The translations under genes were made by a program, and so were the position numbers. Of a DNA stretch of 64,000 nucleotides, positions 1 to 13,296 are shown piece by piece; position 1 is the stretch's first letter, and every line of letters starts with the position of its first letter. The notes beneath the pieces are model-generated. The model saw nothing but the letters and a program-made list of their open reading frames with translations. It was not told where the DNA came from and did no database searches. The DNA is taken from contig JADNRZ010000003.1 of assembly GCA_015501605.1 (NCBI GenBank), positions 2,046,001-2,110,000 on the forward strand. The letters run 5' to 3'. This DNA comes from Panaeolus papilionaceus. Taxonomy: Eukaryota; Basidiomycota; Agaricomycetes; Agaricales.

Positions 1-377
1 CGCGCTCCACAGTTTACATAGGCTGCCTCAGAACCTTTGAAGGTTGGCATTTTTCGTTATGACTCCTTTGTGTCCTGAAACTTTAAGGCTTCATTGAGCT
101 CGACCCTGAGTTCCTGAATGTTTGAATTTTAAGTTACGTCAGGACAGGGATACGGTGGGAGCTTGATACCATGCTCGCTCGGTAGATACTCGCTTGTACT
201 CGCCTCACTCAACCCTCATGCTTGCCCCACATCGAAAGCAATCAGGGACATTACTTATTGCATGAGCTTGGTAAGTAACTTAAAGTGAGAGAATTTAGAG
301 AGAATGCCACTGGATTTTTTTTTCACTACACAATTCTACATATCCTCAAGTCAGTGACGCTCATTCGCGCTGCCCAT
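1..377. other. Flank downstream of the pectate lyase
   Basis: No coding region, repeat or RNA gene can be supported here. It probably contains the 3' untranslated region and terminator of the pectate lyase gene that ends at 378. Confidence 0.5.
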
Positions 378-1884
378 TTAAGAAAGAATGTCGGAGTTTG
401 TGTAGAGGCAGTTCTGTGTCGCAAGTCAAAAACATGAGTTGACGTGCGCGGTGGGAGATTCATATATAGAAATGAAGAAAACAAACCTTGCCATCGGGAC
501 CACTACCGTTCTTCGAGGGTTCAGCCCCACTGTTGTTTCCGGTGAATCTGTAGAAAGATAAACACGTTGTCAATGCAGAGCCCAATTAAATGTAAAGCCT
601 TGAAACACAAACTTCTGGCAGATAGTGCTGACGCTCGAAACTTTAGTGCGCCTAATTGTTGCGGTGCTGGGAGCAAACATAGAACGTCAATTGTTGCTTC
701 GGAATAGACGCCAATATTCGACCCATTGGCTTACTCTCCATAGTTACTATAGGGACAATGATATTGAATATGGCAGTTATGGTTGCTAACTGTAATCGGA
801 ATCCTTACGTGTTGATTCCAACCAAATTGGACCCCTTCACAGCCCAGGAATCTAGAATCTAATGCTACAGTTGAGAATATCTTCAAAAAAAAAAAATATG
901 AGATAGCATTCGTTACCTCGACGTCGCGCTTGTATTGGGTTTTGCAATTCCCGCACTGCTTTATATGTGAGACTTCGCGCATTTTGCTTCGAATCGAATC
1001 GAACGTACGCTTCGGTACAGCTTGCCAAAGTTCTCGGCATAGAACTGCAACTATTCCGTCAACGGCACGAAATGCCGAACGACGGGCGTCAAGGACGTAC
1101 GTTACTAATGATAACCTAACCAGAAGCGACGCAAGTGAGCTTATTGGGCATATAAGGGAATAAATAATGCACACCTTTCCACCACCGTTGTGCTGAACAA
1201 CTGTGTTCAAAAATATTAGAGGCGATTATTCCTGGTTGGAGTGACCTTACTTTTATCTGAGGCACCCTTGGCACCTCCTCCGTTGATTCGAGAGGTTCCG
1301 CTTGTCTGTTTGATGGTGACAGCATCCTCACAGACATCCTGTCGCAATTGACGATCAGCAAATAACATAAAGCTTGACTCGAGAGACATGGTGTAGGCTC
1401 TTACCTCCCACCAGACATTGTTCAAAGTACAGGAACCTTAAATTCCCAAGAATCAGTCAGTGATAAGCGCTTCGCAGTAAGCACATGGGTTTCTCCTACC
1501 CTTGCAGTGAATGCCTTCAGCTTGGTTCTTTCCAATAACAACATTATTGAGAGTCGCGCCGTTCTCAAGGATGAAAACGGCATCGGATTCACCACCTTCG
1601 GTCTGGCCGCTGCAAGCTCCAGAGCCTCTGTCGTAGCGGGTGAAGGCCTTGGGTGGGTTAAACGTCTGCCCAGCCCCGACTTTGATCGCCGAACTCAGAC
1701 TGCTGGTGGTGGGAGGGCTGGGGAACACATTGCTTGCGGCACGTCGTTGCACTTGGACGCTGTCAATAAGGGTACGCAGAGCCGAATTTAGAGAGGTTTT
1801 TCAGTAATAGTAAAGCCCCACTCACGGATCAGCAGAGACGAGAGCAGCTGTAATAGCTAGGACAATAAACTTTGCAGAGAACAT
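378..1884 (-). CDS. Secreted pectate lyase, polysaccharide lyase family 3
   Basis: Predicted extracellular enzyme that cleaves polygalacturonate by beta-elimination. Exon 1 (1884-1826) encodes a signal peptide starting [18 protein letters not shown]. It is followed by a large exon with the PL3 signatures [38 protein letters not shown] and GIHCKG. Smaller exons to the left encode [47 protein letters not shown] and finally [11 protein letters not shown] before a TAA at 378-380. The order and spacing match the PL3 parallel beta-helix family. At least seven introns of about 50-65 bp are implied, and a few middle splice sites are uncertain. The gene looks intact. A TATA-like CTATAAGAAG lies on this strand at about 1935-1944. 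Family assignment is by recalled family motifs. Confidence 0.85.
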
Positions 1885-4800
1885 TGTGTTGGCCCCAGGG
1901 TCGGTGAGTATGAGAAGGTACTTCTGACTTTGCCTCTTCTTATAGTGTAGACTTGACTGTAGTGGTGGCAACTATCCGAGGTTTCAAAAACCACAAATTC
2001 TCGGGTAATATTTTGCATTCAAGTGGGTGCGTATAAGCAAGCAATAGCGGTCCGGGGGAGTATGATCCGATGGTCAAATGGAACGCTTGACCTGAAATCC
2101 GTTCAAAGTCTCTTAAAATGGTGATACCTTTAACTCTACAGGTTAGCTAGCGGAGGAATCGTGGCATTAATTCACAGGTCATGCTATGCGGACGAAGCGT
2201 TTTGAACTGTATTCGGTTGCAAACAAGTACAGAAGGGGTTTGAAATACCGTCAAGTGACTACAACTGCTGGTCTCTATAGCACGGGCGATATTTTGAAGT
2301 GCTTCCCACCACGTTAAATATTCGGTAGTCCCCTGCATGCGTGTATATCGGAAGCAGATTCGGATTATATCGTCAAGGTTCACAGAAACCTGGATAGTAG
2401 ACACTGCTGATATTATGAACTCCAGGGGTAAGTAATGAGCGCTCGGCTCTCAGCGAACTCCCCTAATGATCGACGCAGCAGTTTCGACACTGAGCAATCA
2501 ATGATATCTATGTATGTCCGACATCTAAAAATAAATATTACCCTGGTTCAAACTCAATTAGCGCGCATCGAGCAACAACACCTCTTTCTGGCTGAAGAAA
2601 TCGTTTTATCTGGGATTTTGTGTTTAGAAGGTATCGTCCACCATGGCACATACGGAGAATGCGCGTCACCGACTTGCTAACAGTATCATTATCATTTTTC
2701 TTTTCACAAGCACCGGGTGACTGTAGCCATAGCGGTCCGGCTACTCAATGGGGCTTCTGAAGCCAAGGCTGGACGGCTAATCCTCGACCATGACTTGGGT
2801 ACATGACAGCTGCAAACGAATTGTCGTTGTTCAGCGGTTGCTGTTTCCTGGTGTAAGGCTGTCGATGCACGAGAGGGGCTTCACGGTAAAACGGCCAGTG
2901 CGGCTTGGAACTGGAGCAAAACTGGGATTAGTCCGGATATACTCTACATATCAACCACATTGACGAGAGAAATGCGATAGGTTTTCGTTACAGCAATAGT
3001 TGTACCACAATCGTTGGTCCAAATGCCTACATACATATAATAAGCAGTGAATTAAAGTCAAATGCATTCAAATCTGTATTCACCTTACGAGGTTCCTTCC
3101 TCTAGTAGTCTTGCAGTAAGCTGTACCTCCCGTTTCTCCTTCCCGTCGATGTCTTGATTGGACGCGAACACCAATCGCGCGCAGAAGACGCAAGTACCGA
3201 TGGGTCAAGGCTCAGCAACCTGTTACAGCACTCGCGAGGTGTGCAATTTATCACTGTCAGTCATTCGGTGGTGGTCAAGTGATGTGGAAGTATCTTCCAA
3301 AAGTAAAGTCATGACGAGATTTGGGGCCTGCGACTCTGTGATCCATGTCGCAAAGTCAGCGTGCAAGTGGCTTAGTCGGTTGAGCGCATGCATGGCCAAA
3401 TTTCAACCGCTAATGTGACAACGGGAGTATGCATGTAAACCTTTACATTAGTTCTCATATCAAGTTATGTATACATAATGAACTTGTGTTTCAGCACATA
3501 TCACACTGCCACCGCCAAAAGGCGCCTTATCTGCGAATCGTGATAAACTCCATAATTCCCAGAGCCGATTTTTCTCCGCATCCATCATGTAGGACTCAAA
3601 TGACAGAACTTTGATTAGGACAGCAGGCCAATAACTTTACTACCTTTTGCGACCCCAAACACGAACGGCAGCCCCCAAACAATGTCAGCCCTCAATCGAT
3701 AAGTCACCAGAGCATTGTCTGTGTACTTGATTGGTCCTGAACATCCTGATATTCATAGACATGGCCGACCACCTGCGACCATATGGGCAGCGATCTGGGG
3801 CATGGTCTTGGCCATTTCACCGTGTGAACAACCAGCTGTACTGCACCCAGATGATCTACGATGACTATTCCTTAACTCCAGGTGTCTCCGGACAACTTGT
3901 AGAGACACCACGCGGCCCAGGTACCTGTCTCTATGGTGCTTGCTTTAGCATGCAATTCCTACATACTACCTAGGAAACGCAGGGAAGTACAAACTTACGC
4001 AGCTGAATGATGAATTTCGGTTACATAGGCAAGATATATTGCTGAAGCGTACTAAATACCACTCCGTGAAATTATAGCCCATGCCAACGTTAGATTATCT
4101 GGGGAATCGACGGCTGAATCGAATCGAAGCTGTGAAAACCTATCTATAGGGCATTCAATGGGTCGGCCTTCAGGTGAGTCTTCTCGTTGTTTGGTTGATG
4201 TCGAACTCAGCGTCAAGTTCCGTCAGGATGTCTAGAATGCCACTGGGATCATGCAGAAGCATATTCCCCGTTCACTCTACAGCGGACGGTACAAGTATGT
4301 CCCTGGTCATGCGCTGAAGTGTGTGGTACCACACAGATTATCTCAAGCATCAAGGGCAGATTTGGGACTTGAACCGTGTTTTTTCAGGTCTTTTCCTGAT
4401 CTAGCAATGCCCTAACAATCTCGGCATGCGTTTCTACATAAAAACTGGTTTTTTCAACTGACGCCCGCTGGCGCACCAACGCACAATAGAGTGCCATGCC
4501 TAACTCCCGTATGTCCATACCCTGCACAGCACCACCGACTATACCCCTATTCTTTTTTGTCATGATGTCGACTTGCTGTATATGTCAACTTTTCTTTCTG
4601 CCCTGCATTTTCTTCCCTGCCCAAAAATAAACATAATCCAGCGGCGAAATATGTACGATTACCCTTAATCATTCGCTAACTTCGGAACCAGAAATATGCA
4701 CTCCCAGCTTCGCCCCCAGATAATCTAATACCGCCCTACAAACGCTTGACTGGCACATGCCAAGTCATCAAACGACCTCAGGCGCTTTCAACACAATTTT

Positions 4801-5109
4801 GAACTCCAAATGGACGACATGTCCTCATGCTTCCTTCTCTGGGCCAGCATGGTAAACATACAAACTCGGATCGCTACCTATCGCTTGGTAGTCTTTCACT
4901 TGTATGATACCATGCCTCACCATGCTAACGCCAACATAACTTCTGACTCGCGTTGCGTACAAAGCTCCAATGCGTTCACCTTTACCGATTAACCAGAGAT
5001 AGCGCGGCTTTGCTCGTGGTTTAAAAAGTGCGCGTCTTCAGCATTATTTGCTATCGCCTTTTCCTCACCCAGACCAGGCCTTCAACCTTGCAGTCGTTCT
5101 TTGCTCAAG
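1885..5109. other. Gene-poor 3.2 kb intergenic region
   Basis: Only short overlapping open frames without recognisable motifs, signal peptides or consistent splice sites are present. The left end holds the pectate lyase promoter. The right end holds the aminopeptidase promoter, with a TTTAAAAAG A/T stretch near 5022, about 88 bp before the ATG. No transposon ends or tandem repeats were recognised. Confidence 0.5.
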
Positions 5110-6816
5110 ATGAAGCTCACTTCCTCTTTCCTTGCCCTCGCCCTCGTTGGCAGTTCCATCGCTAAGGAGCTCGACGAGCGAGCGCTCCCATTCCCTCTCC
5201 TGCCTTTCGTCTCATCTACCGTTTATCAGGCCCTAGTTTCAGAGAAGAAGCTTCTCAACCACGCGAAGGAGTTCGTCAAATTCTCCAAACTCAGCAATGG
5301 CACACGTGTTTTCGGTAGCGAAGGTCATGAAGCCAGCATCCGGTACATCAAGAAGCTGTTGGACAACACCAAGTACTACGATACCTCGTTCCAAACCTTC
5401 AAGTACCTCTACTCTCAGGGTACCGCCACATTCCGGGCTAACGGTACAGACTACGATACTGCTTGGTTCACATATGGACCTGCTGGCAATGTTGTCGCCC
5501 CTATCGTCAACGTCGACAGCCTTGGGTGCACCCCTGTATGTTCTCTAGCTTATGTTAAACGCAATACTCAGCTCCTGGACTAAATAACTCATCAGGCCGA
5601 CTACCCTTCCAGTGTATCTGGCAAGATCGCTTTGATCAAGCGTGGTACTTGCGAGTTCGGTCTCAAGATCGCTCTTGCCGGCTCAGCTGGTGCTGCTGGT
5701 GCCATCATCTTCAACAACGCCCCTGGTTCTCTGGGTAGCGGCACCCTTGGTGCCCCCAGCAGACCCGAAGGTCCCTACGTCGCCGCCGGATCTCTGGGCG
5801 GAGAGGCTGGTGAGGCGCTCCGCACCACCATCCTTGCTGGCTCTGAGGTCATTGGTAAACTCAACGTTAACGCCGTCAACGAGGACCGCACCACCAGCAA
5901 CGTTATTGCTACCACCAAGCGTGGTGACAAGAACAATATTGTCATGGTTGGTGGACACACCGATTCCGTCGTTGCTGGACCTGTACGTCTATTTTTTACT
6001 CTTTGTGTCGGTCCATACCCAGTGTAATTTCGACGTCTCATTTTAGGGAATCAACGATGATGGGTCAGGTACTATGTCCATCCTCGAACTCGCTCTGCAG
6101 CTCCCCTTGTTCAACGTCAAGAACGCCGTCCGCTTTGGATTCTGGACTGCTGAGGAATTCGGTCTCGTCGGCTCTGAGCACTACGTCACCAACCTCCCCC
6201 AGGAGGAGCGTGACAAGGTCGCCCTCTACCTCAACTTCGACATGGTTGCCTCTCCCAACGCTGGTTACTTCATCTACGACGGTGATGGCAGTGCTTTCGG
6301 TCTCTCAGGACCCGAGGGTAGCGCACACATCGAGAAGACTTTCGAGGACTTCTTCAAGAGCAAGAGGACCATCAGCGCCCCCACCGAGTTCAGCGGTCGC
6401 AGCGACTACGGTCCCTTCCTCGACGTCGGTATCCCCGCTGGCGGTCTCTTCACCGGTGCTGAAGGTGTTATGACTGAGGAGCAGGCTAAATGGTACGTTT
6501 TCTTACCTGTAAATACTGTTTCTTAGTCCTGGTCGCTCACAACTCTTTGCCTTACAGGTGGAAGGGCAAGGCTGGTGTCGCTTATGATGAATGCTACCAC
6601 GCTGCTTGCGATGGCATTGACAACCTCAATGTCCCCGTCTGGGTCCTCAACACCAAGGCTGCCGCCCATTCCATCGCCACCTACGCCAACTCCCTCAAGG
6701 GCATTCCCCGTCCTCGTGGTTCAACCTCCAGGGGTTCCGCTGAGGTTCGCATTGCCTCGTTGCCTTATGAGGAGCGTCGCCATTCTGCTTGCGGTCACGA
6801 GATCGTCAAGGTCTAA
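5110..6816 (+). CDS. Secreted M28 leucine/Y-type aminopeptidase with PA domain
   Basis: Zinc aminopeptidase of family M28, predicted secreted or vacuolar. Four exons (5110-5535, 5596-5982, 6047-6492, 6558-6816) keep frame and give about 505 aa. The protein starts MKLTSSFLALALVGSSIA, a signal peptide, so the ATG at 5110 is chosen over an upstream TTG. A protease-associated domain lies at about residues 130-230 (KIALIKRGTCEFGLK, GAIIFNN). The metallopeptidase domain shows the expected co-catalytic zinc ligands: GGHTDS, NDDGSG, the EE of TAEEFGLVGSEHY, LNFDMV and YHAACD. The gene ends with TAA at 6814-6816 and converges with the Kex2-type gene. All key residues are present, so it should be active. 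Confidence 0.93.
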
Positions 6817-7261
6817 CAGCATAACTTTGGGAGAAAAGTTGTAATTTAAAAGACTGTGCTGTACTTCATTCCTATATATACCCTGCATCATTGATATCAC
6901 ATTCAAACATTCTATCACACTCCCGCGAAATACTTAAGATTATTATTCAGTCATTGTCGTGGACTGCCCCTCTTGCTGTCCTACCAATCGCAACATACAG
7001 AGCATCCAAATAATCTATACCCATCTTAGTATCCAAGATATAACAGTTTTAGGTGAGTTCTACTTCCATAAGGACAGTGCTTTTGAACAAATAGAATAAG
7101 CATCCTATAAATTAACCCTTTAACCGTGATTACATACATTGAAAATATAACAGGCTACGAGGATACGAGAACAGTGTAGCAACTAAAAATAAAGCAAATT
7201 TTACATAGGTATCCGTAGTATCTGCAACTAGAGTAACAAATAAAGATTAGATGGAATACAA
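6817..7261. other. Convergent intergenic spacer
   Basis: AT-rich stretch between the 3' ends of the aminopeptidase (+) and the Kex2-type protease (-). It should hold both 3' untranslated regions; nothing else was recognised. Confidence 0.6.
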
Positions 7262-10119
7262 TCACGTCAGTCTCTCTCTGCTTCCCTCCCTGCTATCTTG
7301 GGGCGTAGCATATTCCTCGTCTTCGCCTCTAGAGTCATCTTCACCATGAAGGTGAGCAGGGTCCTCCTCTTCTGGATCATCGCGATACGCGGGGGTCGTC
7401 AGCGGTGCTGATAGCTCGTCATCGTCCAAGAACCCTGAATGGAATCCAAGGCCCGCATTCGCTCTTGCCGTCACATTCCCAGTTCTCGGAGGCGGAAGAT
7501 CGTCTACATCTGGGGAAGGTTGGCCAAAGGCATCATAGAGAGCACGACTCATACCTCCATTGGCGCCTCCCACGACGCGACTTTGTCCTATGGCACCCAT
7601 TGGCACATCGTCCGCTGCTAGTGAGCTGTATTGCGCGAGACGCCTCTGTCGTCGACAGAAGAAGACCATAGCGGCGATTCCAAAGACAGAGGCAAAACCT
7701 GCTGCACCGAAGAACCATTTTTGGGATTCGATGAGGCTCGCCATGTGCGAGAGCCAAGCCTCACTGGCGTCGTCGTTGTCGGATGTGCCAGTAGCTTTAG
7801 GTTGGCCAGTGCCAGTGGGGAACGCTGGGCGTGTTTTTTCACCCGTAGCTACACCGTGATCAACGGGGAGAAGATCTGTCGGCTTTGCGTGCATGGTACT
7901 CGATGTAAGTGCTGGGTCGTTGAGCACAGGTCTATCAGGCTCTGTTTGCGGTGGAAGGCTGTTATCGACAAGGGGTTCAACGAATTGTGTTGCTTTAGCT
8001 GGGTCAACGGCGCTGCCCCAGAATGCAAGATTCCAGCCGTGGAAGGTGCCGTTGTGTTCTCTGTCCTGTTGATCTGTAACCCTGATAGTCCAATCACCAA
8101 TGACATCTTCACCCCTATAGATATCTATCAGAAAAGCAGATACAAATAAAAGGGGAAAAAGCGAATACCAATGTTTAACAGTCATGAACCTCCATCCAGG
8201 GAATCCAGTCGTAGCTTCGTCATATTTTCTACGGTTGGCTAGGATACTTTTGATACCTTTAGGGCTGACTAGTTGGACTTCGACGTCACCCCGCTTGGTA
8301 TGGCTGATCCAGACGCGGATATCCACATGCTCGAGCTTTTCAAAGTTATTTTTCTCCACCATCTCCTTCGTGACCATGATTTTGGCTTCAAAGCCCTCAT
8401 CAGGGATAGGTTCTCCTCCTTCATAGCTGTACTTCTTGTGCCCAAGATCATGGACCTTTCCATCTTTAAAGCGCACGATGTCGGTATGGATCCATGCCTG
8501 AGGTTTAACAAGCTTCCAGGATTTTGCTGCTGTGACATAGGCATAGGCATCCAATGCTCCATAACCGTACTTGTAGCTGAAATAGCGACCAGATGCGGTT
8601 TTCTCCCAGTCGGGGTCGTCGGGGTTCACCTGACGAGCGGTCTCGACACAGAGGTGTTGAATGTCTCTCCAAGTGAGTTCGGGCCTGTAACATCGTTGAG
8701 CGTCTTATTAATATTAGAAATTTGAGGGACACACCTCGCTTGTAGGGCGAGAGCGAAAACTCCGACAGCATTGGGTGCAGCAGCGGACGTGCCACCATGG
8801 TTTTTTGTGCATTCGTTGTTCCTGTCTGTCGTCACCTGAAAATAATCTAAGGAAGATGCTCAGAAAGTCGGAAAGCAACGTACAATATGGTTTCCACTAC
8901 CAGAACTATACGCAACGACCATGTTGGCAGCGCAGGTTTCGGAATACGTTGGGTGTAAACCTTTGTAGTCGATGGAAGAGACTGTGACGGAGTAGATACT
9001 GTTGGTGTAGCCGTCGAAATTGCACTGGTCATCGTCCCGTCCACCGTTTCCACTAGCAAACACAAAGATGGAACCCTTCCCATCACGACCTTTGTTGATT
9101 CCATTAACGACAGCCTTCCTGATGAGATAGCTAGGAGCGTCCATAGTCTGTCCATTATCTCTTGGGCCCCAGCTACAGCTGTAAATCGATACGTCCTTGA
9201 AGCCATAGTTAAGGGCGGCAGCTTCATCAACAGTCGTAATACGACCACCCAATATTCTAACTCCAGCAGCTTTAGCATCGTAGGCAATACCCACACCACA
9301 TTTGTCATTCCTGCGCGCAGCAACCTGACCGGCACATCTGGTCCCATGGTGATCCCGAACGCCTGTGGGTCGTGGCAGCGGAACATGGGCATTAAAGTCA
9401 TATGAGTTTTCCGCGTCCTGTCAATAACAGATAACAGTCAGTCTAAAGTTAGAGACGCAGCCGGTTTGGCATAGACTTACGAAGGCATCCTTCAAATCAT
9501 CGCTTTCAAAGTCGAGTCCGTCGTCCAAAAACGAAGTCAAGACTCCCTTGCCTGTGTAACCCATATCCCACACAGGTGTCGTGTTCATCATGTGCTCCGG
9601 AAATTCGTCATTGACAAGATGCCATTGTTCGGTGAAGAGTGGATCCTTGATGGCTAGCCGTTGCGCAACGGATTTTGCGGAGGCCTTGGTGGGTGGAATA
9701 GCAGCGCGTTTCTCGAGCTCTCGTAGTGTCTGTAGCTCGAGATACCTCACAGAGTTGACAATTTGTCTAGCGTAGAGGACTTCCTCCGACCTTGCCTCCA
9801 GGGTTGAGCTGGCTTGACGTCGCAGATTTTTGAATGTTTCCAGAACGGGATCTTGCCTTTCCTCGACATACTCGTCGCGAGGATCGAAACCATCTGGTCT
9901 GGGCCCACGTACAAGCCATACATCTTCTAACTCTCCTGCCTGTTCTATCACCTCTACACCCAACGCCCATGCAACTTCTTCCAATGTAGCCCCAGATGCT
10001 GATGGGGAGTGTTCCAGAGCGTAATAAGTGTGCGTATCATAGTGTCGTTTCTGGGGCCTTGCGGAGGCCAAATGTGATGACCATAGCAGCGAGACTAGTA
10101 CTGTCCAGCGGAGATGCAT
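7262..10119 (-). CDS. KEX2: Kexin (Kex2-type) proprotein convertase, S8B subtilase
   Basis: Golgi membrane endoprotease that cleaves secretory precursors after KR/RR. Five exons (10119-9481, 9417-8884, 8835-8735, 8684-8169, 8114-7262) join in frame to about 880 aa. The ATG at 10119 gives a signal peptide (MHLRWTVLVSLLWSSHLASA); an in-frame ATG at 10173 is a less likely start. The propeptide ends near an ELEKR autocleavage-like site. Catalytic elements are visible: Asp in SFLDDGLD, His in RDHHGTRCAG, Asn in FASGNGG and Ser in GGTSAAAPNAVG. A P domain follows (DVIGDWTIRVTD, GTFHGWNLAFWG). Then come a Ser/Thr/Pro-rich stalk, one transmembrane helix (FFGAAGFASVFGIAAMVFF) and an acidic cytosolic tail. 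The residue order is diagnostic for kexin. Confidence 0.95.
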
Positions 10120-10397
10120 CCTGCCCAGAGGATGATGGTTTGTGGATGAGAGAGACAAGAACGGGCTTGTCAAGACTTCCCACCTGCCAAACGCCCAAAG
10201 GGAGTATAGCCACCCTCCTAAATATGCGCCAGATCATGATGGTGATGAGACACAGCAACGTCCCCGCAACCATTCTCATCATTCGATTATCCCGCTTTGA
10301 TGAAATCAATTTCCAAAAATATGGAGAGCTACACCTAGGTAATGAACCAGAGGTGGATTATCGTACTTAAACATAGGATCGTCTATACAAAGGACAG

Positions 10398-11624
10398 TCA
10401 CATATTAAAAAAATTACAAAAATAACTCCATAACACGACAGAGGACTGGAAAAGATAGGGAGGCATATAGGCAATACTCATGGCTAACATAGACAATGCA
10501 CTTTGCACCCGAGCAAGATCTGGTGACTTAGGAATGAGGGCAGAGAGCCATTCTGTAGTCGCTTTGAAGGAGTCCGTCGTGAAAGCGAGATCAAAGGGCT
10601 TCACAGAAGTGCTCAACTCTAACACTCTGGAGAATTGAAAGGGGACTTCTTCTTTGATGTCCACATATTGTAAGATTAACCCAGGTTGCATCGTCGTAGC
10701 GAGCGGAGACGCGAGCCAAGACTGGACATGGTCGCGCCACTGAGGGTAATTCAAGGCCGCGATATATATGGTGAAGTGAAGGAGCGCGATGAAAATGATT
10801 ACAACGAATGGACGTTTGAACTGTGAACGTCGTCGATGTTTATAATTTTGAAACTCGTGCTCGTCCACATCAGATGTTCGGGATTCAGGTAACACCGTGG
10901 CGGGAACGAGCTGGTCATCGGATTTTTCCTCGTCTGTTTCTTGTGGTTCAGCGTGGAACTCCTCCTGAGATGCTACTTCCTCTACCTCCTCGTCTTGGAC
11001 TTCTTGAACGAGAGATGAAAAGTTTGCGTAATGGTGTTCTGCGGTGTTAAATAGCAACCTTTGGAACTCCATATCGTCAGAAATGGGCATCTCGGACCAT
11101 GGGTTGCACAGGACCGCCTTTAAAAACTCGCCTACAGGTAGCAGCTCGATGTGTTGTGGATGAAGGGATTGTCGAGAGTTACAAGTCATTGGTGCTGAAC
11201 ATGATTGGGAGAGTTGCTGAAGTTCTTGAAAAACCATTTCTAGTGTCATTTGAACGACGAGAGCGAGTTCCGTTGGAAGGGGCGTCACGACATGAGATGG
11301 AATCTCCCCAGGACTCGTGCCAGTACGTGAAAAGCCTCTAAAAGCACCCCTTGTGAAGCTTTTGATCATGTCTTGGATACCCGATGCCAAGTGACCTTGA
11401 ATCTTGTAGATGTTTAGTGATTACACTCATGGCTCAAGTGAAATCACTTCACGACTCACAGCGGCGGTATCAATGCTCCTCAGAGCGCAAGGGGGAAGTC
11501 GGTGTTCGTTGCCTCCTAAATTATCTTCGCCTGGTGGCAGTGTAATTCCGTCAGACGCTGAGCTTAGGTCTGAATGACCTGAATCTAGAGCATCCGTCTC
11601 GATGATGAGCACTGGTCCCGACAT
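10398..11624 (-). CDS. Uncharacterised single- or two-pass membrane protein
   Basis: Two exons (11624-11460 and 11402-10398) with a 57-bp intron give about 389 aa; the joined frame reads through without stops. The N-terminal third is polar and serine-rich. An acidic region (about residues 180-230, EVQDEEVEEVASQEEF) precedes a basic KHRRRSQFKRP stretch. A clear hydrophobic helix then follows (FVVIIFIALLHFTIYIAAL), and a second weaker hydrophobic stretch lies near the C-terminus. The basic-then-hydrophobic arrangement suggests a membrane anchor with a cytosolic acidic domain. No family was recognised. It lies about 280 bp upstream of the kexin start, on the same strand. Confidence 0.6.
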
Positions 11625-12414
11625 TCACAAAACAGACAAACCTGAGGATGCATCGTCCTGAATGAAAAGATCTATAAGGTCGCTTTTGGGAGTTCCGTGA
11701 TCAAAGGATGAGGTTACAGATGATGCTGTACAGCTCCGCCATTCAGCAATCTGGTCTGCGTCCACAATCATCGATGTTTAAGCTGATGGAGTTGGTCGGA
11801 AGTTGGTGCTGCTTGGGGAAGGGTATGAGTGTCAAGTAAAGGGACTAGAACACAAGAATTTGAATAAAGCGGCAATTTATAGGGCCTGTGGTGCCCTCAG
11901 GAGCATCTCCGCTTTGTTAAGTGATAGATAATGGAATGTTAAAAAGCGCTTTATTCCGAGTCTTTTGTTGTCCTCTATCAACGAGGCAGGGCTCGACACG
12001 TCACAACCAACATTTTGTCCAACATTGTCAAGATAATACATCCACAATTTTTCGAAAAACCATGATTATCCTAGCCAGTAATTGTAGAAGCAGGGTCGGA
12101 ATATGAGCAATGGAGGTGTTGCGAAGACATGATGGCGAGAGTTGGTGGCCGTTCGGGCCAAAACACTGAAAGAGGAATTTGGACGCTCACATGGTTAGCT
12201 TCTAATTGGCGTGGGATGATCGACAACCAGTACACCCTTAAAACACTCCCCATCATCTCTCCGACGGTCATGTTGTCAGATATCGCCTGGCAAGCAATAA
12301 TTAGGTACACGATTACTCAATGGAAATAAACCTGCCACCACGTCCTTGTTCAACGCTACTCGTCTTGCGGTGAGCACACACCCAATGAAATGGATGCAAC
12401 TGAAAGCCAGAGAA
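11625..12414. other. Intergenic region upstream of the MYND cluster
   Basis: No gene is supported. It contains the promoter side of the membrane-protein gene starting at 11624. It has no recognisable 5' exon for the truncated MYND copy that begins near 12415. Confidence 0.5.
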
Positions 12415-12768
12415 CAGTAAGAATGCCTCTTGAGTTATCGAATCCAAGACCTTGAACGTTTCCGATCCTTCCTTGGTTCGAAGCGGCATCTGGGTCAAGC
12501 GGCCTGAACTGCTGAAGCCAGAAGCACTCCATGGAGGGAGGACGAAGCTACAAAAAGAAGTCGACCGGCTATTCGACTGGGTCAAGTCAACAATCACGGA
12601 CTTCTGGGTGTATGTATTGCAACACGAGAAATGCTTGTGGGAGAAGGTGGAATAATACACTCCTAGAACGCCTGAGGAGGCAATTATCATGGTGCAGCTG
12701 GAAGGCAGTGCCTGGATCGAAACGGATGGTGCTCTTGAGTGGGTAAGACAGAAGGTGGCCAATGGTTA
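12415..12768 (+). pseudogene. Truncated third MYND-family copy (second exon only)
   Basis: Translation is clearly homologous to the second exon of the two intact MYND genes downstream: LVRSGIWVKRPELLKPE, KLQKEVDRLFDWVKS, then TPEEA, GSAWIETDGALEWVRQKV. The reading frame is interrupted by a TAA where the paralogues have a tyrosine codon after VE (QVEYY versus VE-stop-Y), at about 12652-12654. No first exon with the zinc finger is found upstream, so this is a 5'-truncated, stop-containing relic of the tandem family. A separate small functional gene is unlikely because the start of the homologous segment matches an internal exon boundary. Confidence 0.8.
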
Positions 12769-12780
12769 TTATCGGTGTGT

Positions 12781-13296
12781 ATGTATATATATACTAGTAA
12801 TTGCTCTTGATGCTGTTATGGTAGTGCTAAGCATCACCATTAGGCTTTACAAGGCGACTGGAACGAGCTGCGAACAGTGATAATCCAACGATTCAGCTAA
12901 AACTTCCATATTGGGGTGTCTGAAACGTTGCAAATTTATTTCCAGTACATGTATATTTATATATCCGTCGGATCACTTCTTCACAGGCTTAAAATCATCC
13001 CAATATTCACCTGCAAAACGCTTGTAGTTTCATGTGATGATTGTGACGAATCAAAAAGGTTTGATCAATCCGTTTAGTTTCATTCATATTCAAGGTTTAT
13101 ATATTTTTTATTTTAATAAATTTAAATCTAAACATTATAAAAGGAGGGAAGAGAAAGAAAGGAAAGAGTTACCAACCATCCCAGTGATCAAGCAGCCCCT
13201 GAAAGAGGCGTGGGAAGCTTGTCCTTTGGGATGGAAGACGCGTTGGCGATTCGTCTTTTATCCTCAAGAACCATCTCACACCTTTCACTGACCGTG
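12781..13296. other. Promoter/spacer of MYND gene 1
   Basis: AT-rich spacer between the MYND relic and the first intact MYND gene. It contains AT-dinucleotide stretches near 12785 and 12955. A purine-rich run (AAAAGGAGGGAAGAGAAAGA) occurs near 13139. No coding signal of its own. Confidence 0.45.

Noticed and set aside
5642..6473. Open frames overlapping the aminopeptidase in other frames
   Set aside because: Ser/Pro-rich shadows of the GC-rich coding exons; the M28 zinc ligands are in the chosen frame.
7405..8725. Long open frames on the plus strand opposite the kexin gene
   Set aside because: They are antisense to exons with all kexin catalytic motifs and carry no motifs of their own.
12313..12762. 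149-codon minus-strand frame
   Set aside because: It is antisense to the MYND relic and has no recognisable features.
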